Notes under the pieces: generated by a model | Databases searched by the model: none | Told to the model about the DNA's origin: nothing | Seen by the model: only the letters and a program-made list of their open reading frames with translations | Position numbers and translations under genes: made by a program | Part shown: positions 27,684 to 36,704 of the stretch, in pieces | How the letters are laid out: each line of letters starts with the position of its first letter | Numbering within the stretch: position 1 is the stretch's first letter | Assembly: GCF_018636735.1 (NCBI RefSeq) | Contig: NZ_CP045200.1 | Location: forward strand, 2,510,001-2,574,000 | DNA length: 64,000 nucleotides | From: Erythrobacter sp. 3-20A1M | GTDB lineage: Bacteria; Pseudomonadota; Alphaproteobacteria; Sphingomonadales; Sphingomonadaceae | Direction: 5' to 3'

Positions 27684-28823
27684 CGCAGCGTCGCGCCGTT
27701 TTTCGGCGTGCGTGCGCGCCAGAATGATGTGGTGACTGTGGAGCGCCGCGACGTTCTGCTGCAACAACGCATCGATCGGCGCGCCAGGCGGAGTCGGATG
27801 CTTGCGCCACACCAACTTTCCATCGTGCCGGAATTGCGCCTCCTGGCGGCAGCGGGTCTTGGTGAAGGCGTCGGTATCGATCATCGTCACCCCCGCAAAG
27901 GCTGCCCGCAGCGGTTCGAGCGCGCGCATGCCTCCGCGAACCACCAAACCAAGCCGTTGCGGCACGCGCGCGGCAAGGGCGGTTAGCTGCGCCACATGCC
28001 AATCCAGCCGTTCGCCACGGCCTGCACCGGTCGCGAACTCGAAAGCCAGATACTGAATCTCCGGGCGCTCAGCGATCAGCTCGCCCCAGCGCTCAAAATC
28101 CCGTTCCGTGCGCGCGTTCGCATGTAAGGCGGTCGGCAGCCCCGCCTGCATCATCTCAACCGTCGCCATCAGGATACGCTTCATGGCATGCAGGTTGTCG
28201 GTGCGGGGCACATCGGTCAGCACGCTGTAATTGGGAGGCGTGATCAGCGCGATGTCAAGGGCTGCCAGCTGCTGAAGCATGGCAGGCCTGTCTTTTGCCG
28301 CCCAGTAACGCTCGATCTTCTTATCCCGCGCCACACCGGAAACCACAAGCCGCGCATTCGGATCGATGCCGAATTTCTGGCTCAGCGCTGTGCGGTCAGG
28401 ATAGCGTAGCGTGCCCGCGTCGATGTCCAAAAGCGCGTAGAGCGGCAGCGCGACAATCGGAGAATTGAGTGTACCGACACGCGCTGTGGCATGCTCAATC
28501 ATCGGCACCATCGGCGGCAGTGTCTCAACGGCGATTCGGGGAGCGCGGGGGACGTTCGCGAACTCCAACCCGCTGACTTCCCTCAGGCGTGCCACGAACT
28601 GCTTCGGCTTGCCCCGGCAGACAAGATCACAGCTCGCCTTATCCTCACAGCGGCAGTAATCGCCGCAGTCAAAGAAGCTAGCGCCGTTATGGACACCACC
28701 GCAGATGGGGCGGTCAACACAGGTTACGCATCCTAGCGAACATGGCATGGTGGCGGCATCATCCCACAGGCTCTGCGCATTGCGCACGAGGCGGGGAAGC
28801 GAATGGTTGTTGGCATTCTTCAT
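27630..28823 (-). CDS. Cysteine-rich protein with barrel-like domain (DUF4417-like)
   Basis: The 397-residue protein begins with nine cysteines between residues 28 and 69 (spacing CxxxCxxC, then C, CxxxCxC, C, C), likely a metal or iron-sulfur cluster site. The remaining 300 residues alternate strands and helices like a TIM barrel, with LITPPNYSVLTDVPRTDNL in the middle; this recalls phage-type DUF4417 proteins. The activity is unknown. It is the last gene of a three-gene operon (start overlaps the previous stop by four bases). An upstream in-frame start at 28964 exists, but it would run deep into the preceding gene. Confidence 0.6.
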   Translation of the reverse strand: MKNANNHSLPRLVRNAQSLWDDAATMPCSLGCVTCVDRPICGGVHNGASFFDCGDYCRCEDKASCDLVCRGKPKQFVARLREVSGLEFANVPRAPRIAVETLPPMVPMIEHATARVGTLNSPIVALPLYALLDIDAGTLRYPDRTALSQKFGIDPNARLVVSGVARDKKIERYWAAKDRPAMLQQLAALDIALITPPNYSVLTDVPRTDNLHAMKRILMATVEMMQAGLPTALHANARTERDFERWGELIAERPEIQYLAFEFATGAGRGERLDWHVAQLTALAARVPQRLGLVVRGGMRALEPLRAAFAGVTMIDTDAFTKTRCRQEAQFRHDGKLVWRKHPTPPGAPIDALLQQNVAALHSHHIILARTHAEKRRDAASEGFRAPNRADRHAREG

Positions 28824-29170
28824 TGCAAACGAAGCTCCGCACTGTTGCCGAACAGACTGACCCGTTCGACGATCCCAAGGGCGACGCCGCCGCATTCGGT
28901 AATGGATGCGTGCATGTCCGATGGCAGGCCATCCACCGCGCCAATGCGGCTTTGTCCCCGGCACACCATGGCGTTACCGGACCCGCACTGCACCACCAGC
29001 TCGTCGCCAGCCTGCACGCTCATGCCGGGGTCGATGTCCGCCGTAATGGTGCGCTGCTGCGCCCCAAACTGAACATCGAACAGTCCCGATTCCTTGAGCC
29101 GGTCCCTGCCCTTATTCCAACGCTTGCTCCAGGGCTGACCGGACTGTTCGCGGATAAAATCGGCCCCCAT
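28820..29170 (-). CDS. Small protein of unknown function in STAS/barrel operon
   Basis: The 116-residue protein has no family I recognise. It is predicted mainly beta, with a run of glycine-containing strands (ITADIDPGMSVQAGDELVVQCGSG). That could be a small barrel or a hydrogenase-assembly-like fold, but no assignment is safe. Its start overlaps the stop of the STAS-like gene and its stop overlaps the start of the cysteine-rich gene, so the three are one unit. Confidence 0.55.
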   Translation of the reverse strand: MGADFIREQSGQPWSKRWNKGRDRLKESGLFDVQFGAQQRTITADIDPGMSVQAGDELVVQCGSGNAMVCRGQSRIGAVDGLPSDMHASITECGGVALGIVERVSLFGNSAELRLQ

Positions 29171-29736
29171 CAGATCGCCTCCATCACAGGGCTAAACAGC
29201 TTGGTTTTGCCGTGACGCACTTCCTTCAGCATGCCCTTGGCGGACAGCGTCGCCAGCCGGTTGTTCCATGCGGTGGTTCCGATCTTGTCATCGGGGCGGA
29301 GCTTGGCCAGGTCCGGCGCGGAAATCGGATGATGCGCGGCGATCAGTTGAATGGTGTTCATCTGCCCGGCATCCAGCTCGCCGAGAATGTGCGGTTTGTA
29401 AGCTGTACCGTCCGTGGCGAGGGTGCATGCCCAAATGGCGTCATTGCGACCACGAAGATAGGTGGCAAGTTCTTCCTCGATGATCGCATTGGCATTGGCG
29501 ACGACCGGGTAGATCATGCCCGCCGCGTTCCGGCAGAAATCACGGAATCCCATGACGGCCTCTCGAAGGAACGACCCGGTCGCGATGTCCACTTCAGCGA
29601 AATCGAGGAAGGCGAGGGTGGGCTGTGCCACCGGTTTCGTCTTCTCAATCAACTTGGCGAGCATTTGCCGACCCATGGCGCTGCCCGCCAGCGTTGTGCT
29701 TCCGGTCAGGCTGGTCAGCATTGGATATCGAATCAT
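29170..29736 (-). CDS. STAS-like domain protein with winged helix
   Basis: The 188-residue protein has a STAS-like region at residues 38-70 (PTLAFLDFAEVDIATGSFLREA), the style of DUF4325 proteins that are often found beside GHKL ATPases. A C-terminal winged-helix-like domain follows (residues about 120-185). The start at 29736 is preceded by GAGGG and by a promoter-like sequence at 29761-29789, so I prefer it to upstream starts as far as 29943. By analogy with partner-switching systems it could bind the GHKL protein encoded across from it; this is inference. Confidence 0.65.
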   Translation of the reverse strand: MIRYPMLTSLTGSTTLAGSAMGRQMLAKLIEKTKPVAQPTLAFLDFAEVDIATGSFLREAVMGFRDFCRNAAGMIYPVVANANAIIEEELATYLRGRNDAIWACTLATDGTAYKPHILGELDAGQMNTIQLIAAHHPISAPDLAKLRPDDKIGTTAWNNRLATLSAKGMLKEVRHGKTKLFSPVMEAI

Positions 29737-29760
29737 TTCATAACCCTCATTCACGAAAGT

Positions 29761-29789
29761 GAGATATATGAGGGCCAGTGGTTGGTCAA
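29761..29789 (-). promoter_or_regulatory. Promoter of the STAS/barrel operon
   Basis: Read on the minus strand: TTGACC (29789-29784), 17 bases, TATCTC (29766-29761), or TATATC with 15-base spacing. It lies about 25 bases before the chosen ATG at 29736. Confidence 0.45.
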
Positions 29790-30133
29790 GGATTGCTCCG
29801 AAAACATCGCGTGCGCTGTGGACGGGTCGGGCAAGCAACTTAGCAAACGTCCATGCCATCGAAGCGGTCATGCAACCGCCCCCATCATCGCTTTTTAGGT
29901 AAACACGAGCATTCCGACGTAGTCTTGCAAGGGATGTCACCAAGCAATCAGAATGAGAGCTGGGACCATATATGTTGCAAATCGGAAGGTCCGATCGCTC
30001 CCCAGCGCGCCCAGAGGTGGATCGTCAGCCGTCGGCCCACCGCCACTCGTTGAGAGGGGAGGGAGCTTGCTTCTGATTGAGCCGAAGGAGCGTCGATGGT
30101 CGATGCTTGAGCTCGCAATCAGGAGTAAGTCCC

Positions 30134-32122
30134 ATGATCAAGTCGATCCCACTGACCAAGTTGGTCCAGTCCCCTCGCAATGTGCGCCGTCACGGTGACC
30201 CAGCCGCAGATTCCGAACTAAAAGCGAGCATTGCAGCCCATGGGTTGTTGCAGAACCTCATCGTTCGGCCTGCGGCTCGTGGCAAATTCGAAGTCGAAGC
30301 CGGTGAGCGCCGCCGGTGCGCCTTGCTGGCGCTTGCCGAAGAAAAAGTCCTGCCGAAGGGCTACGAGGTTACCTGCCTCGTGCTTGAGGACGATGCGGAA
30401 ATCGCAGTCGAAACGAGCCTGGCCGAAAACTTCCATCGCCTCGCGATGAACCCGGCCGACGAAGCGCAGGCGTTCGCTGCCCTGATCGAGGCAGGCGCAT
30501 CGATGGAGGATGTCGCGCGCCGGTTCGGACTGACGGTCCGCTTCGTTGAAGGCCGGCTGCGTCTCGCGACCCTCGCGCCTGTCGTCTTCGATGCTCTGGC
30601 ATCTGGCGAAATCACTCTCGATCTCGCCAAAGCTTTCGGCGCGACCTCCGACCAGGAAATTCAGGCTCGCGTCTATGCACAGTCGTCCCCGGGCTATTAT
30701 GCGCCCAGCGCCGACAGCATCCGGCGCATGGTGCTCTCCGGCACGGTTCGCGGCAGCGACGCTCGGGCCCGTCTTGTCGGGCGCGAGGCCTATATCGCTG
30801 CAGGTGGCCGGATCGAACGCGAACTATTCGACGACGATGACAGCGAGTCCTGGGTCGATGTCGCGCTTCTGGAAAGCCTCGCCTCGGAGGAAATGGAGAA
30901 ACGCGCCAAGGCGCTCGCAGCAGAGCAGGGTCTTGCCTGGGTCAAGCCGACGCTTGACGCCTATGCCAGTCACGATCTCGTCGAAGGCCTCATTCGACTT
31001 CCAGCCGAGCCGGCTCCGTTGACTGACGCCGAACTGGCCCGCCTTAACGAGCTCGATGCCTCGTACGACGAGCATGCGGCCATTCTTGAGGACGAAGACA
31101 GCGCCGAAGAAGCAATTGCTGCGGCCGAGGCGACGATCGAAGCGATCGAGCGCGAATGCCAGGACATTCGGGCAAAGCCCCCGGAGCTGGCACCCGAACT
31201 GAAGGCCGATGCCGGAATGATCCTCTTTCTCTCGCGCGACGGCACACCAGTTCTCCAGCCGGTGTTCTACGGCGAGCGCGACATCGAAGTCGTTGGTGAC
31301 GAAGATGTCGTCGAAGTCGTTGCGAGTGTCGGCAGTGATGGCAAACGCCGTGCAGCGCTTTCCAAGCGTCTGGTCGACGAACTTGCGATGCAACGTCGTG
31401 ACGTGCTCGCGCTCCACGTGGCATCGGATCCCGGCCTTTCGCTCGACATTATGGTCTTCACCCTCGCGGATGCCGACACCCACGACTGGCGGTCACGCGC
31501 GGCCACGACCCTGCGTGGCGGCGTCCCCGCGGGTCCGATTGTCGGGTTCGAAGCGAAGGATGCGCCGGCAAGCGCGTCCCTTGCGGACCTGCGCTCGGGT
31601 CTCGATGAGAGCTGGCGATCTGGCGAAGACGCTTCGGCGCGCTTCAATATGTTTCGGGCACTCGCTGATGAAAGTCGCGCAGCATGGCTTGGCTTCGTCG
31701 TCGCTCGCACGCTCGAGGCGAGCCTCAACATGGCAGGCGAACGTCAGATCACGTTCCAGGATCATCTGGGCAGCACGATCGGCATCGACATGGCGCAATG
31801 GTGGCGTCCGACCGCGGCAAACTACTTCGACCGCGTCTCGAAGCAGGTCATCCTTGATGCGCTCACCGATGTCGGCGGCCTGGAACTGTCCTCGCGCTTC
31901 GCATCGGTGAAAAAGGGCGATCTTGCGATGAGCGCCGAGCGCGTCTTCGCGGGGACCTACATCACCGAAGTCGAAGTTCGGGAAAGGGCGCTCGCCTGGG
32001 TGCCCGAAGTCATGCGCTTTGCCGACCAGCCGGAAATTCCTGCCGATAACGAAGCGCAAAGTCCCGATGCGGATTTCGTCGCCAACGACGACAATCAGCC
32101 CCCGAGCGAGCTGGCCGCCTGA
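30134..32122 (+). CDS. ParB/RepB-type partition-like protein, large form
   Basis: The 662-residue protein has an N-terminal ParB nuclease/CTPase-like domain: IPLTKLVQSPRNVRRHGD, then AAHGLLQNLIVRP, GERRRCALLAL and AENFHRLAMNP. A helix-turn-helix region (MEDVARRFGLTVRFVEGRLRLATL) follows, then a long C-terminal part without a known domain. This size and plan are common on sphingomonad plasmids and islands. No ParA gene accompanies it, so true partition is doubtful; regulation or DNA binding in the element is an alternative. The ATG at 30134 follows CAGGAG. Confidence 0.82.
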   Translation: MIKSIPLTKLVQSPRNVRRHGDPAADSELKASIAAHGLLQNLIVRPAARGKFEVEAGERRRCALLALAEEKVLPKGYEVTCLVLEDDAEIAVETSLAENFHRLAMNPADEAQAFAALIEAGASMEDVARRFGLTVRFVEGRLRLATLAPVVFDALASGEITLDLAKAFGATSDQEIQARVYAQSSPGYYAPSADSIRRMVLSGTVRGSDARARLVGREAYIAAGGRIERELFDDDDSESWVDVALLESLASEEMEKRAKALAAEQGLAWVKPTLDAYASHDLVEGLIRLPAEPAPLTDAELARLNELDASYDEHAAILEDEDSAEEAIAAAEATIEAIERECQDIRAKPPELAPELKADAGMILFLSRDGTPVLQPVFYGERDIEVVGDEDVVEVVASVGSDGKRRAALSKRLVDELAMQRRDVLALHVASDPGLSLDIMVFTLADADTHDWRSRAATTLRGGVPAGPIVGFEAKDAPASASLADLRSGLDESWRSGEDASARFNMFRALADESRAAWLGFVVARTLEASLNMAGERQITFQDHLGSTIGIDMAQWWRPTAANYFDRVSKQVILDALTDVGGLELSSRFASVKKGDLAMSAERVFAGTYITEVEVRERALAWVPEVMRFADQPEIPADNEAQSPDADFVANDDNQPPSELAA

Positions 32123-32277
32123 CCTCCTCCTGACAGGAACGGCTGCTCGCCACCGTGAAGCGGTCCTCCGGCACATGCCGGGGGGCCGCTTCCTTCATGG
32201 AAAGAGAGCGGAGGGGGCTCCGGGATCTCCGGCACTGACCGACGGAACTGTCGTCAGGCCATTTCAGGAGATCCAAC

Positions 32278-33219
32278 ATGGCCTATCGCAAGGGACAAAG
32301 CGGCGGAGTGTCGCCTGCTACCCGTATCACCCAGGAAATCATCGCCCGCCTCGAGTCCGGCACGAAGCCGTGGATCAAGCCATGGCGCGGTGTGCCAGTC
32401 TCGCGCCCATTGCGGGCGTGCGGCATCCCTTATCGCGGCATGAATGTATTCTGGCTCTGGATGGTTGCCGACATGTGCGGTTACGCCTCGCCGTTCTGGA
32501 TGACCTACAATCAGGCCCATGAACTGGGCGCACAGGTGCGCAAGGGCGAAAAATCCACCATCGCCATCTTCTACAAGAGCTACACCAAGAAAGTCGAAGC
32601 CCCCGAAACCGGCGAAAAAACCGACGAAAGTCGTCGTGTGTTGAAGGCCTATCCGGTTTTCAATGCTGATCAGGTCGAAGGTCTGCCCGAGCGTTTCCAT
32701 CCCGCCGCGACGCTTGAGGTGGTGGAGCCCGAGGGCCGTCAGGCTGAACTCGACTCATTCTTTGCCCGTATTCCGGCCGTGCTGCGGCATCAGGGCGACG
32801 AAGCCTATTATGAGCCAGTGGCTGACCGGGTGACAATGCCGCCCGCGCATCTCTTCTCGGGCTTCGACCACTATTACGCGACGCTCGCGCACGAGCTGTC
32901 GCATTGGACCGGCCATGCCAGTCGCCTCGACCGCAATCTCAAGAATCGATTTGGTTCTGCAGCTTACGCTGCCGAGGAACTCATTGCCGAACTTTCGAGC
33001 GCCATGCTTGGCGCTGAACTCGGTCTGCCAGTCACACACCTCGATAGCCATGCCAGCTATATCGAGCACTGGCTCAAGCTCCTGAAGCAGGATGACCGTG
33101 CCATTCTCACCGCTGCCGCGAAGGCTGCGGAAGCATCAAGGCTTTTGCTCAGACTCGGAGGACGGATCTCTGCCGATGATACCGACGAAGCGTCCGCCGA
33201 CGCTGCGTTGGCCGCCTGA
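32278..33219 (+). CDS. ardC: ArdC-type antirestriction protein with zincin domain
   Basis: The 313-residue protein has two parts. The N-terminal DUF1738-like single-stranded DNA-binding region contains SGTKPWIKPWRG and RGMNVFWLW. The C-terminal metallopeptidase-like domain contains AHELSHWTGH (HExxH at about residue 205) and a downstream AAEELIAELSSAML with the third-ligand glutamate region. ArdC proteins protect incoming single-stranded plasmid DNA from restriction. Here it would help the element establish after transfer. A good ribosome binding site (AGGAGA) precedes it. Confidence 0.9.
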   Translation: MAYRKGQSGGVSPATRITQEIIARLESGTKPWIKPWRGVPVSRPLRACGIPYRGMNVFWLWMVADMCGYASPFWMTYNQAHELGAQVRKGEKSTIAIFYKSYTKKVEAPETGEKTDESRRVLKAYPVFNADQVEGLPERFHPAATLEVVEPEGRQAELDSFFARIPAVLRHQGDEAYYEPVADRVTMPPAHLFSGFDHYYATLAHELSHWTGHASRLDRNLKNRFGSAAYAAEELIAELSSAMLGAELGLPVTHLDSHASYIEHWLKLLKQDDRAILTAAAKAAEASRLLLRLGGRISADDTDEASADAALAA

Positions 33220-33230
33220 AGGAGGGTGTC

Positions 33231-33653
33231 ATGGGCCGATCGGTCAGTTGCCCCAGCGGGGCCATTGTCGCCTTCACTGTGCTCGAAGTTGAAAACGACG
33301 ACGACTGGGACTTCGAATATGAGTGGCTCCGCGAAGATCTGCGCGAGCGCGCAGGGCAGGCATTCCCTTCCCTGATCGCGCACGACGGTTGGCGAGGCCG
33401 CGAAGACCGCATCCTCATGCGCAATGCCTATGCAGATTTCGGCGTGTCGGTTTACGCCGGCCTGGTTGCGGTGTGGATCGTCGAGCGTGACGATGGCGCC
33501 TATTGGGATGCCGATTGGCGCACGGCCAGATCGCCCAGAGCACAACGCTGGCTGTCCCAGATCGCCCCGCGTTTTGAAGCGTTGTTCGGCGACTACGTCT
33601 GCCTCGGTCACATGTCGAACGGTGAAGGCGTTTACGCAAAACGGGTGGCCTGA
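33231..33653 (+). CDS. Hypothetical protein, 140 residues
   Basis: Starts 11 bases after ardC with a strong AAGGAGG site, so probably in its operon. The protein is acidic and Trp/Tyr-rich (DDDWDFEYEWL, ILMRNAYADFGVSVYAGLVAVWI). It resembles uncharacterised proteins that accompany antirestriction genes on sphingomonad elements, but I cannot name a function. Confidence 0.65.
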   Translation: MGRSVSCPSGAIVAFTVLEVENDDDWDFEYEWLREDLRERAGQAFPSLIAHDGWRGREDRILMRNAYADFGVSVYAGLVAVWIVERDDGAYWDADWRTARSPRAQRWLSQIAPRFEALFGDYVCLGHMSNGEGVYAKRVA

Positions 33654-33953
33654 ATGCGCCAGTCACTTTGACCGTGGCGAGGTGCCTGTCCTCCCTGACG
33701 AAGTCTGCTTTTGCACTCATGGCCTGAAGCCATGCGAGAAAGGCCCTGGGCCAGCCGCCAGTCTGCCGCAACCCGGCTTGCGCAGGCCCGAGTTGGCCCG
33801 GCCCTGTGGGCCGTTGGCCTGCCCGCGCCAGCCTGCCCAAGCAGGTTTCCCCTGTCGGGTGCGGAGACTGCCTCCAGCTGGCCCTGACGGGCTCTCGCTG
33901 GCGCAGCCATGAGCGGGTGCGTCAGCCTCACGCCAGTCAGGAGGACAATACCC
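33654..33953. other. Intergenic region with GC-rich hairpins
   Basis: 300 bases without a convincing gene. The middle is a run of GGCC-containing units, including a perfect CGGCCC-TGT-GGGCCG hairpin at 33799-33813 flanked by TTGGCC on both sides. It may be a palindromic repeat or a structured RNA leader for the next gene. Confidence 0.5.
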
Positions 33954-34907
33954 ATGCACACATCATTTTCTGACCAACTTGCCGGCCTCGATCTTTCCGG
34001 TTTTTCGATTGGTCCTGCCCCGGTTTCCACCAATGACTTTCCGGTCCACGAGGCGGTCGTCCAGACTCTCGAAGCGGTCTGGTCCGATCTCTTTGCAATG
34101 GTCACGGGGACTGCGCTGGAGGCCGATGCCGAGGACCTCGGCTGGGCGCTCGTCAACATCTTCCACCGTTCCGCGACCCGCAAATCGACCGCCGTCGACC
34201 GCGCAACCGACGAAGTCCGAGCGCTCGTCGCCACTGCAGATGGATCCGAAATTCACACCCATGAACTCGAGACCCAGGTTGAGCGTGCGCAGTGTGCCGA
34301 AGGGGCCATGATCGCTCTCGAAGAGATGCGCGAAGTGGCCGCTGCCCTCTATCTTAACGAATTCGGCTCCTCGTGGAAGCCCGTGTCGAGTTCGCGCTTC
34401 AATCACAGCGCCATGCTGACTTCCGCGCTTGTCGAGGGCCGCGAGTTCGTCCGAGCCCGGTCCGAAGCCAAGCGCCGCGCCGCCACGCCAGAAGGTACGC
34501 CGGTGATATTTGCCGGTGGCCGCACACGCCATCCAAACGAGCAGGACGCTCTCACTTTTGCCAACAACGTCTGGGCTACTCTGGACAAGGTTCACGACCG
34601 GGTTCCTGACATGGTTCTTGTCCACGGCGGTGATACCAAGGGCGTTGACCGTCTGGCATCTTCATGGGCGGAACGACGCAACATTCCGCAAATCAGCTTC
34701 TCTCTCGACATGCGCCTGGGGGCACGCGCAGGCTTCAAGCGCAACGAGCGTATGCTCTCGCTTGACCCCCGTTATGTCGTCGCCTTTCCCGGAAACGGGG
34801 TCCTGGAGCGCCTCGTCATCGAAGCCAAATCCCGTCGGATTACCGTCGTTGATCGCCGCGGTCCGCTTGGAACTTCTCCAAAGCGCGCGGCTCAGGATAC
34901 CGACTGA
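33954..34907 (+). CDS. DUF2493 (SLOG-family) protein
   Basis: The 317-residue protein has a helical N-terminal half and a C-terminal YspA/cpYpsA-type SLOG domain: PVIFAGGRTRHPN, LVHGGDTKGVDRLASSWAERR, then KRNERML and VVAFPGNGVLERLV. SLOG domains bind nucleotides or their derivatives and occur in ligand-sensing and stress or defence systems. On plasmids of this lineage the gene is a common backbone member of unknown role. The ATG was chosen because AGGAGGACA lies just before it; the frame opens 45 bases earlier. Confidence 0.82.
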   Translation: MHTSFSDQLAGLDLSGFSIGPAPVSTNDFPVHEAVVQTLEAVWSDLFAMVTGTALEADAEDLGWALVNIFHRSATRKSTAVDRATDEVRALVATADGSEIHTHELETQVERAQCAEGAMIALEEMREVAAALYLNEFGSSWKPVSSSRFNHSAMLTSALVEGREFVRARSEAKRRAATPEGTPVIFAGGRTRHPNEQDALTFANNVWATLDKVHDRVPDMVLVHGGDTKGVDRLASSWAERRNIPQISFSLDMRLGARAGFKRNERMLSLDPRYVVAFPGNGVLERLVIEAKSRRITVVDRRGPLGTSPKRAAQDTD

Positions 34908-35043
34908 TGCGTCCGGCATCGCGCCAGCGCCATCGGCGCTGGCGCAGCCCGTCAGAGGAAAGAGATCGCCTGATATCGTGGGCAAGACGATCGGTTCTTG
35001 CCCGCACATTGCAGGAGAAATCTCATGACTGATTTTCAGAATC

Positions 35044-35460
35044 ATGGCGGACTTTACTGTCCGCCAAGCCGAACGCGCGGCGCAGGCACAAAGTGAAATC
35101 CAACGGCTCAAGGCAGCTATTATTGCTCCGCTGCGCAATGCCGAAATTGCCCGCGTAGAAATCCGTTTCGATGGGTGCGGCGACAGCGGTGCTGTCGAAG
35201 AATGCGTCTTCTCTGACGCCGGCGGGGCGAGTGTTCCGTGTCCCGAAGTGACGATCGACTGTGCTGGAGAAGGCGACGATCAGAGCCTCAATTCCGCCCT
35301 CGAGCAACTGACTTACCTTGCTCTCGAACGCCATCATCCCGGATGGGAAATCAATGATGGTGCCTGCGGCGAACTGGTCATCGACGTGGCTACGCCGAGT
35401 TTCGTTCTGGACTGCCAGCTGCGTTACACAGCGACCGACGACCATTCGACTGATCTCTAG
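35044..35460 (+). CDS. DUF6878-like protein
   Basis: The 138-residue protein carries the conserved core RFDGCGDSGAVEE and the later LERHHPGWEINDGACGELVIDV, which fits the DUF6878 family seen in sphingomonad elements. Function unknown. The start is unusual: a better ribosome binding site (CAGGAG) serves an ATG at 35025 in another frame, which encodes only a short peptide starting MTDFQ. The true start MADFT has a poor site, so its translation may depend on the upstream reading frame. Confidence 0.7.
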   Translation: MADFTVRQAERAAQAQSEIQRLKAAIIAPLRNAEIARVEIRFDGCGDSGAVEECVFSDAGGASVPCPEVTIDCAGEGDDQSLNSALEQLTYLALERHHPGWEINDGACGELVIDVATPSFVLDCQLRYTATDDHSTDL

Positions 35461-35470
35461 GAGAGGTGCG

Positions 35471-35899
35471 ATGGCTCATTGCTACTATCACGCCCTATCG
35501 TCGGTCCGGAAATGGGGAGGGGTGGTGGACGATTACCTCCCGCTCCACCAATGGTTTGACCAGTCAAAGGCGATCTTTGCTGATCCGCGGCACCGGGCCC
35601 TTCGGCACCATGCCGAAGGCATATTCATGCTCGAAACGCTGTTCGGGCCTACTATCGTCAACGCCGACAGCCGTGTCGTGCCTGTTCGCCTTGTAGGCGA
35701 ACAGCACGTCCGCGAGGACTTGGGTACGATTCCTTCCTTTGCGGATTGGGGGCGCCTAATCACGCCCCAAGACTGGATGTTGCGGGGTCATCGTCTGGAA
35801 GAGCCTATGCCGCTTGGCACTGTGGAGACTGCTGCTGGCGGTGCGTTTTCAGGGGGTCTTTCGTCCGCTTCGGGAGAAGCGTCCGTAGTCGAGATATGA
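35471..35899 (+). CDS. DUF6915-like protein
   Basis: The 142-residue protein begins MAHCYYHALSSVRKWGG and contains HQWFDQSKAIFADPRHRALRHHAEG, a His-rich, highly conserved signature of the DUF6915 family from sphingomonad plasmids and phages. The clustered histidines suggest metal binding, but no activity is known. It follows the DUF6878 gene by ten bases with a GGAGAGG ribosome binding site, so the two are probably co-transcribed. Confidence 0.75.
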   Translation: MAHCYYHALSSVRKWGGVVDDYLPLHQWFDQSKAIFADPRHRALRHHAEGIFMLETLFGPTIVNADSRVVPVRLVGEQHVREDLGTIPSFADWGRLITPQDWMLRGHRLEEPMPLGTVETAAGGAFSGGLSSASGEASVVEI

Positions 35900-36197
35900 T
35901 GTCGCCTTCGAGGCAGGCGAGGTCAGGGGGTACGTCGCATCCCGATAGTACGAAAAGTCATGGCTTGGCCTGTGCAATGCACTCGGGACCAACCCGGCCT
36001 CTAAGCAAACCTTTCCTGAAGCATCCCCGTCGAGACGCGCAACCCCGATCAGGTCCGGCCGAGTTGCCGGGCTGCGCCCGGCTGCCCGCACCACCCGAAC
36101 CAGATCGAGGTTTCCCTTCGGTGCGCTTCGCCGTGGCCGCTTCCTAGTCGGGTTTGCAGCCGGGATGGACCCGGAATGCTCGATCAGGAGAAAGACC
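35900..36197. other. Intergenic region upstream of ssb with perfect hairpin
   Basis: About 300 bases without a gene. It contains the perfect inverted repeat GCCGGGC-TGC-GCCCGGC (36066-36082), and the ssb ribosome binding site at the end. The hairpin may be part of the ssb leader or a repeat. Confidence 0.5.
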
Positions 36198-36587
36198 ATG
36201 ACCAATCTCGTTATCCTCGTTGGCCGCATCGCTCGCGACCCCGAAACCCGCACTACCCAGGGCGGCACCAACATCACCTCGATCTCGGTCGTCACCGACC
36301 GTCCCGCCCGCAAGGACGGCAAGACCTACAAGGACGAAAACGGCTACACCGCCAAGGACAGCGAATTCCACCGCGTGACCTGCTTCAACGGTCTCGGCCA
36401 GAACGTCGCCAAGTACTGCACCAAGGGCCAGCTCGTGACGGTCGAGGGGCGCATCCACTATACGCAATGGGAAGACCAGGACGGCACCAAGCGCTATGGC
36501 TGCGAGATCATCGCCGACAAGGTGGACTTCCTCACCAAGGGCCGGACGTCAAACAATGAAGGTGCGCCCGACATCGATGAGGACTGA
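36198..36587 (+). CDS. ssb: Single-stranded DNA-binding protein
   Basis: The 129-residue OB-fold protein starts MTNLVILVGRIARDPETRTTQGG and has FHRVTCFNGLGQNVAKYCTKGQLV and EGRIHYTQWEDQDGTKRYGCEI, all standard SSB motifs. It coats single-stranded DNA. It is shorter than chromosomal SSB, with almost no linker and an acidic end (DIDED) instead of the canonical DDDIPF tip, typical of plasmid-borne copies. It would protect the transferred strand. A clear terminator follows. Confidence 0.94.
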   Translation: MTNLVILVGRIARDPETRTTQGGTNITSISVVTDRPARKDGKTYKDENGYTAKDSEFHRVTCFNGLGQNVAKYCTKGQLVTVEGRIHYTQWEDQDGTKRYGCEIIADKVDFLTKGRTSNNEGAPDIDED

Positions 36588-36606
36588 GCGCCTCCCGCAA
36601 ACAACA

Positions 36607-36642
36607 AGGCTCCGATGGTTCGCGCCATCGGGGCCTTTTTTT
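36607..36642 (+). terminator. Rho-independent terminator of ssb
   Basis: GGCTCCGATGG and CCATCGGGGCC form an 11-bp stem (one G-T pair) around a short loop, followed directly by seven T. Strong. Confidence 0.92.
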
Positions 36643-36704
36643 GTGCTCGCTGGCGTGAACGGCGGGGCGGGGCATCGAGCCCACACCCCGCCGCGATTGA
36701 AGTG

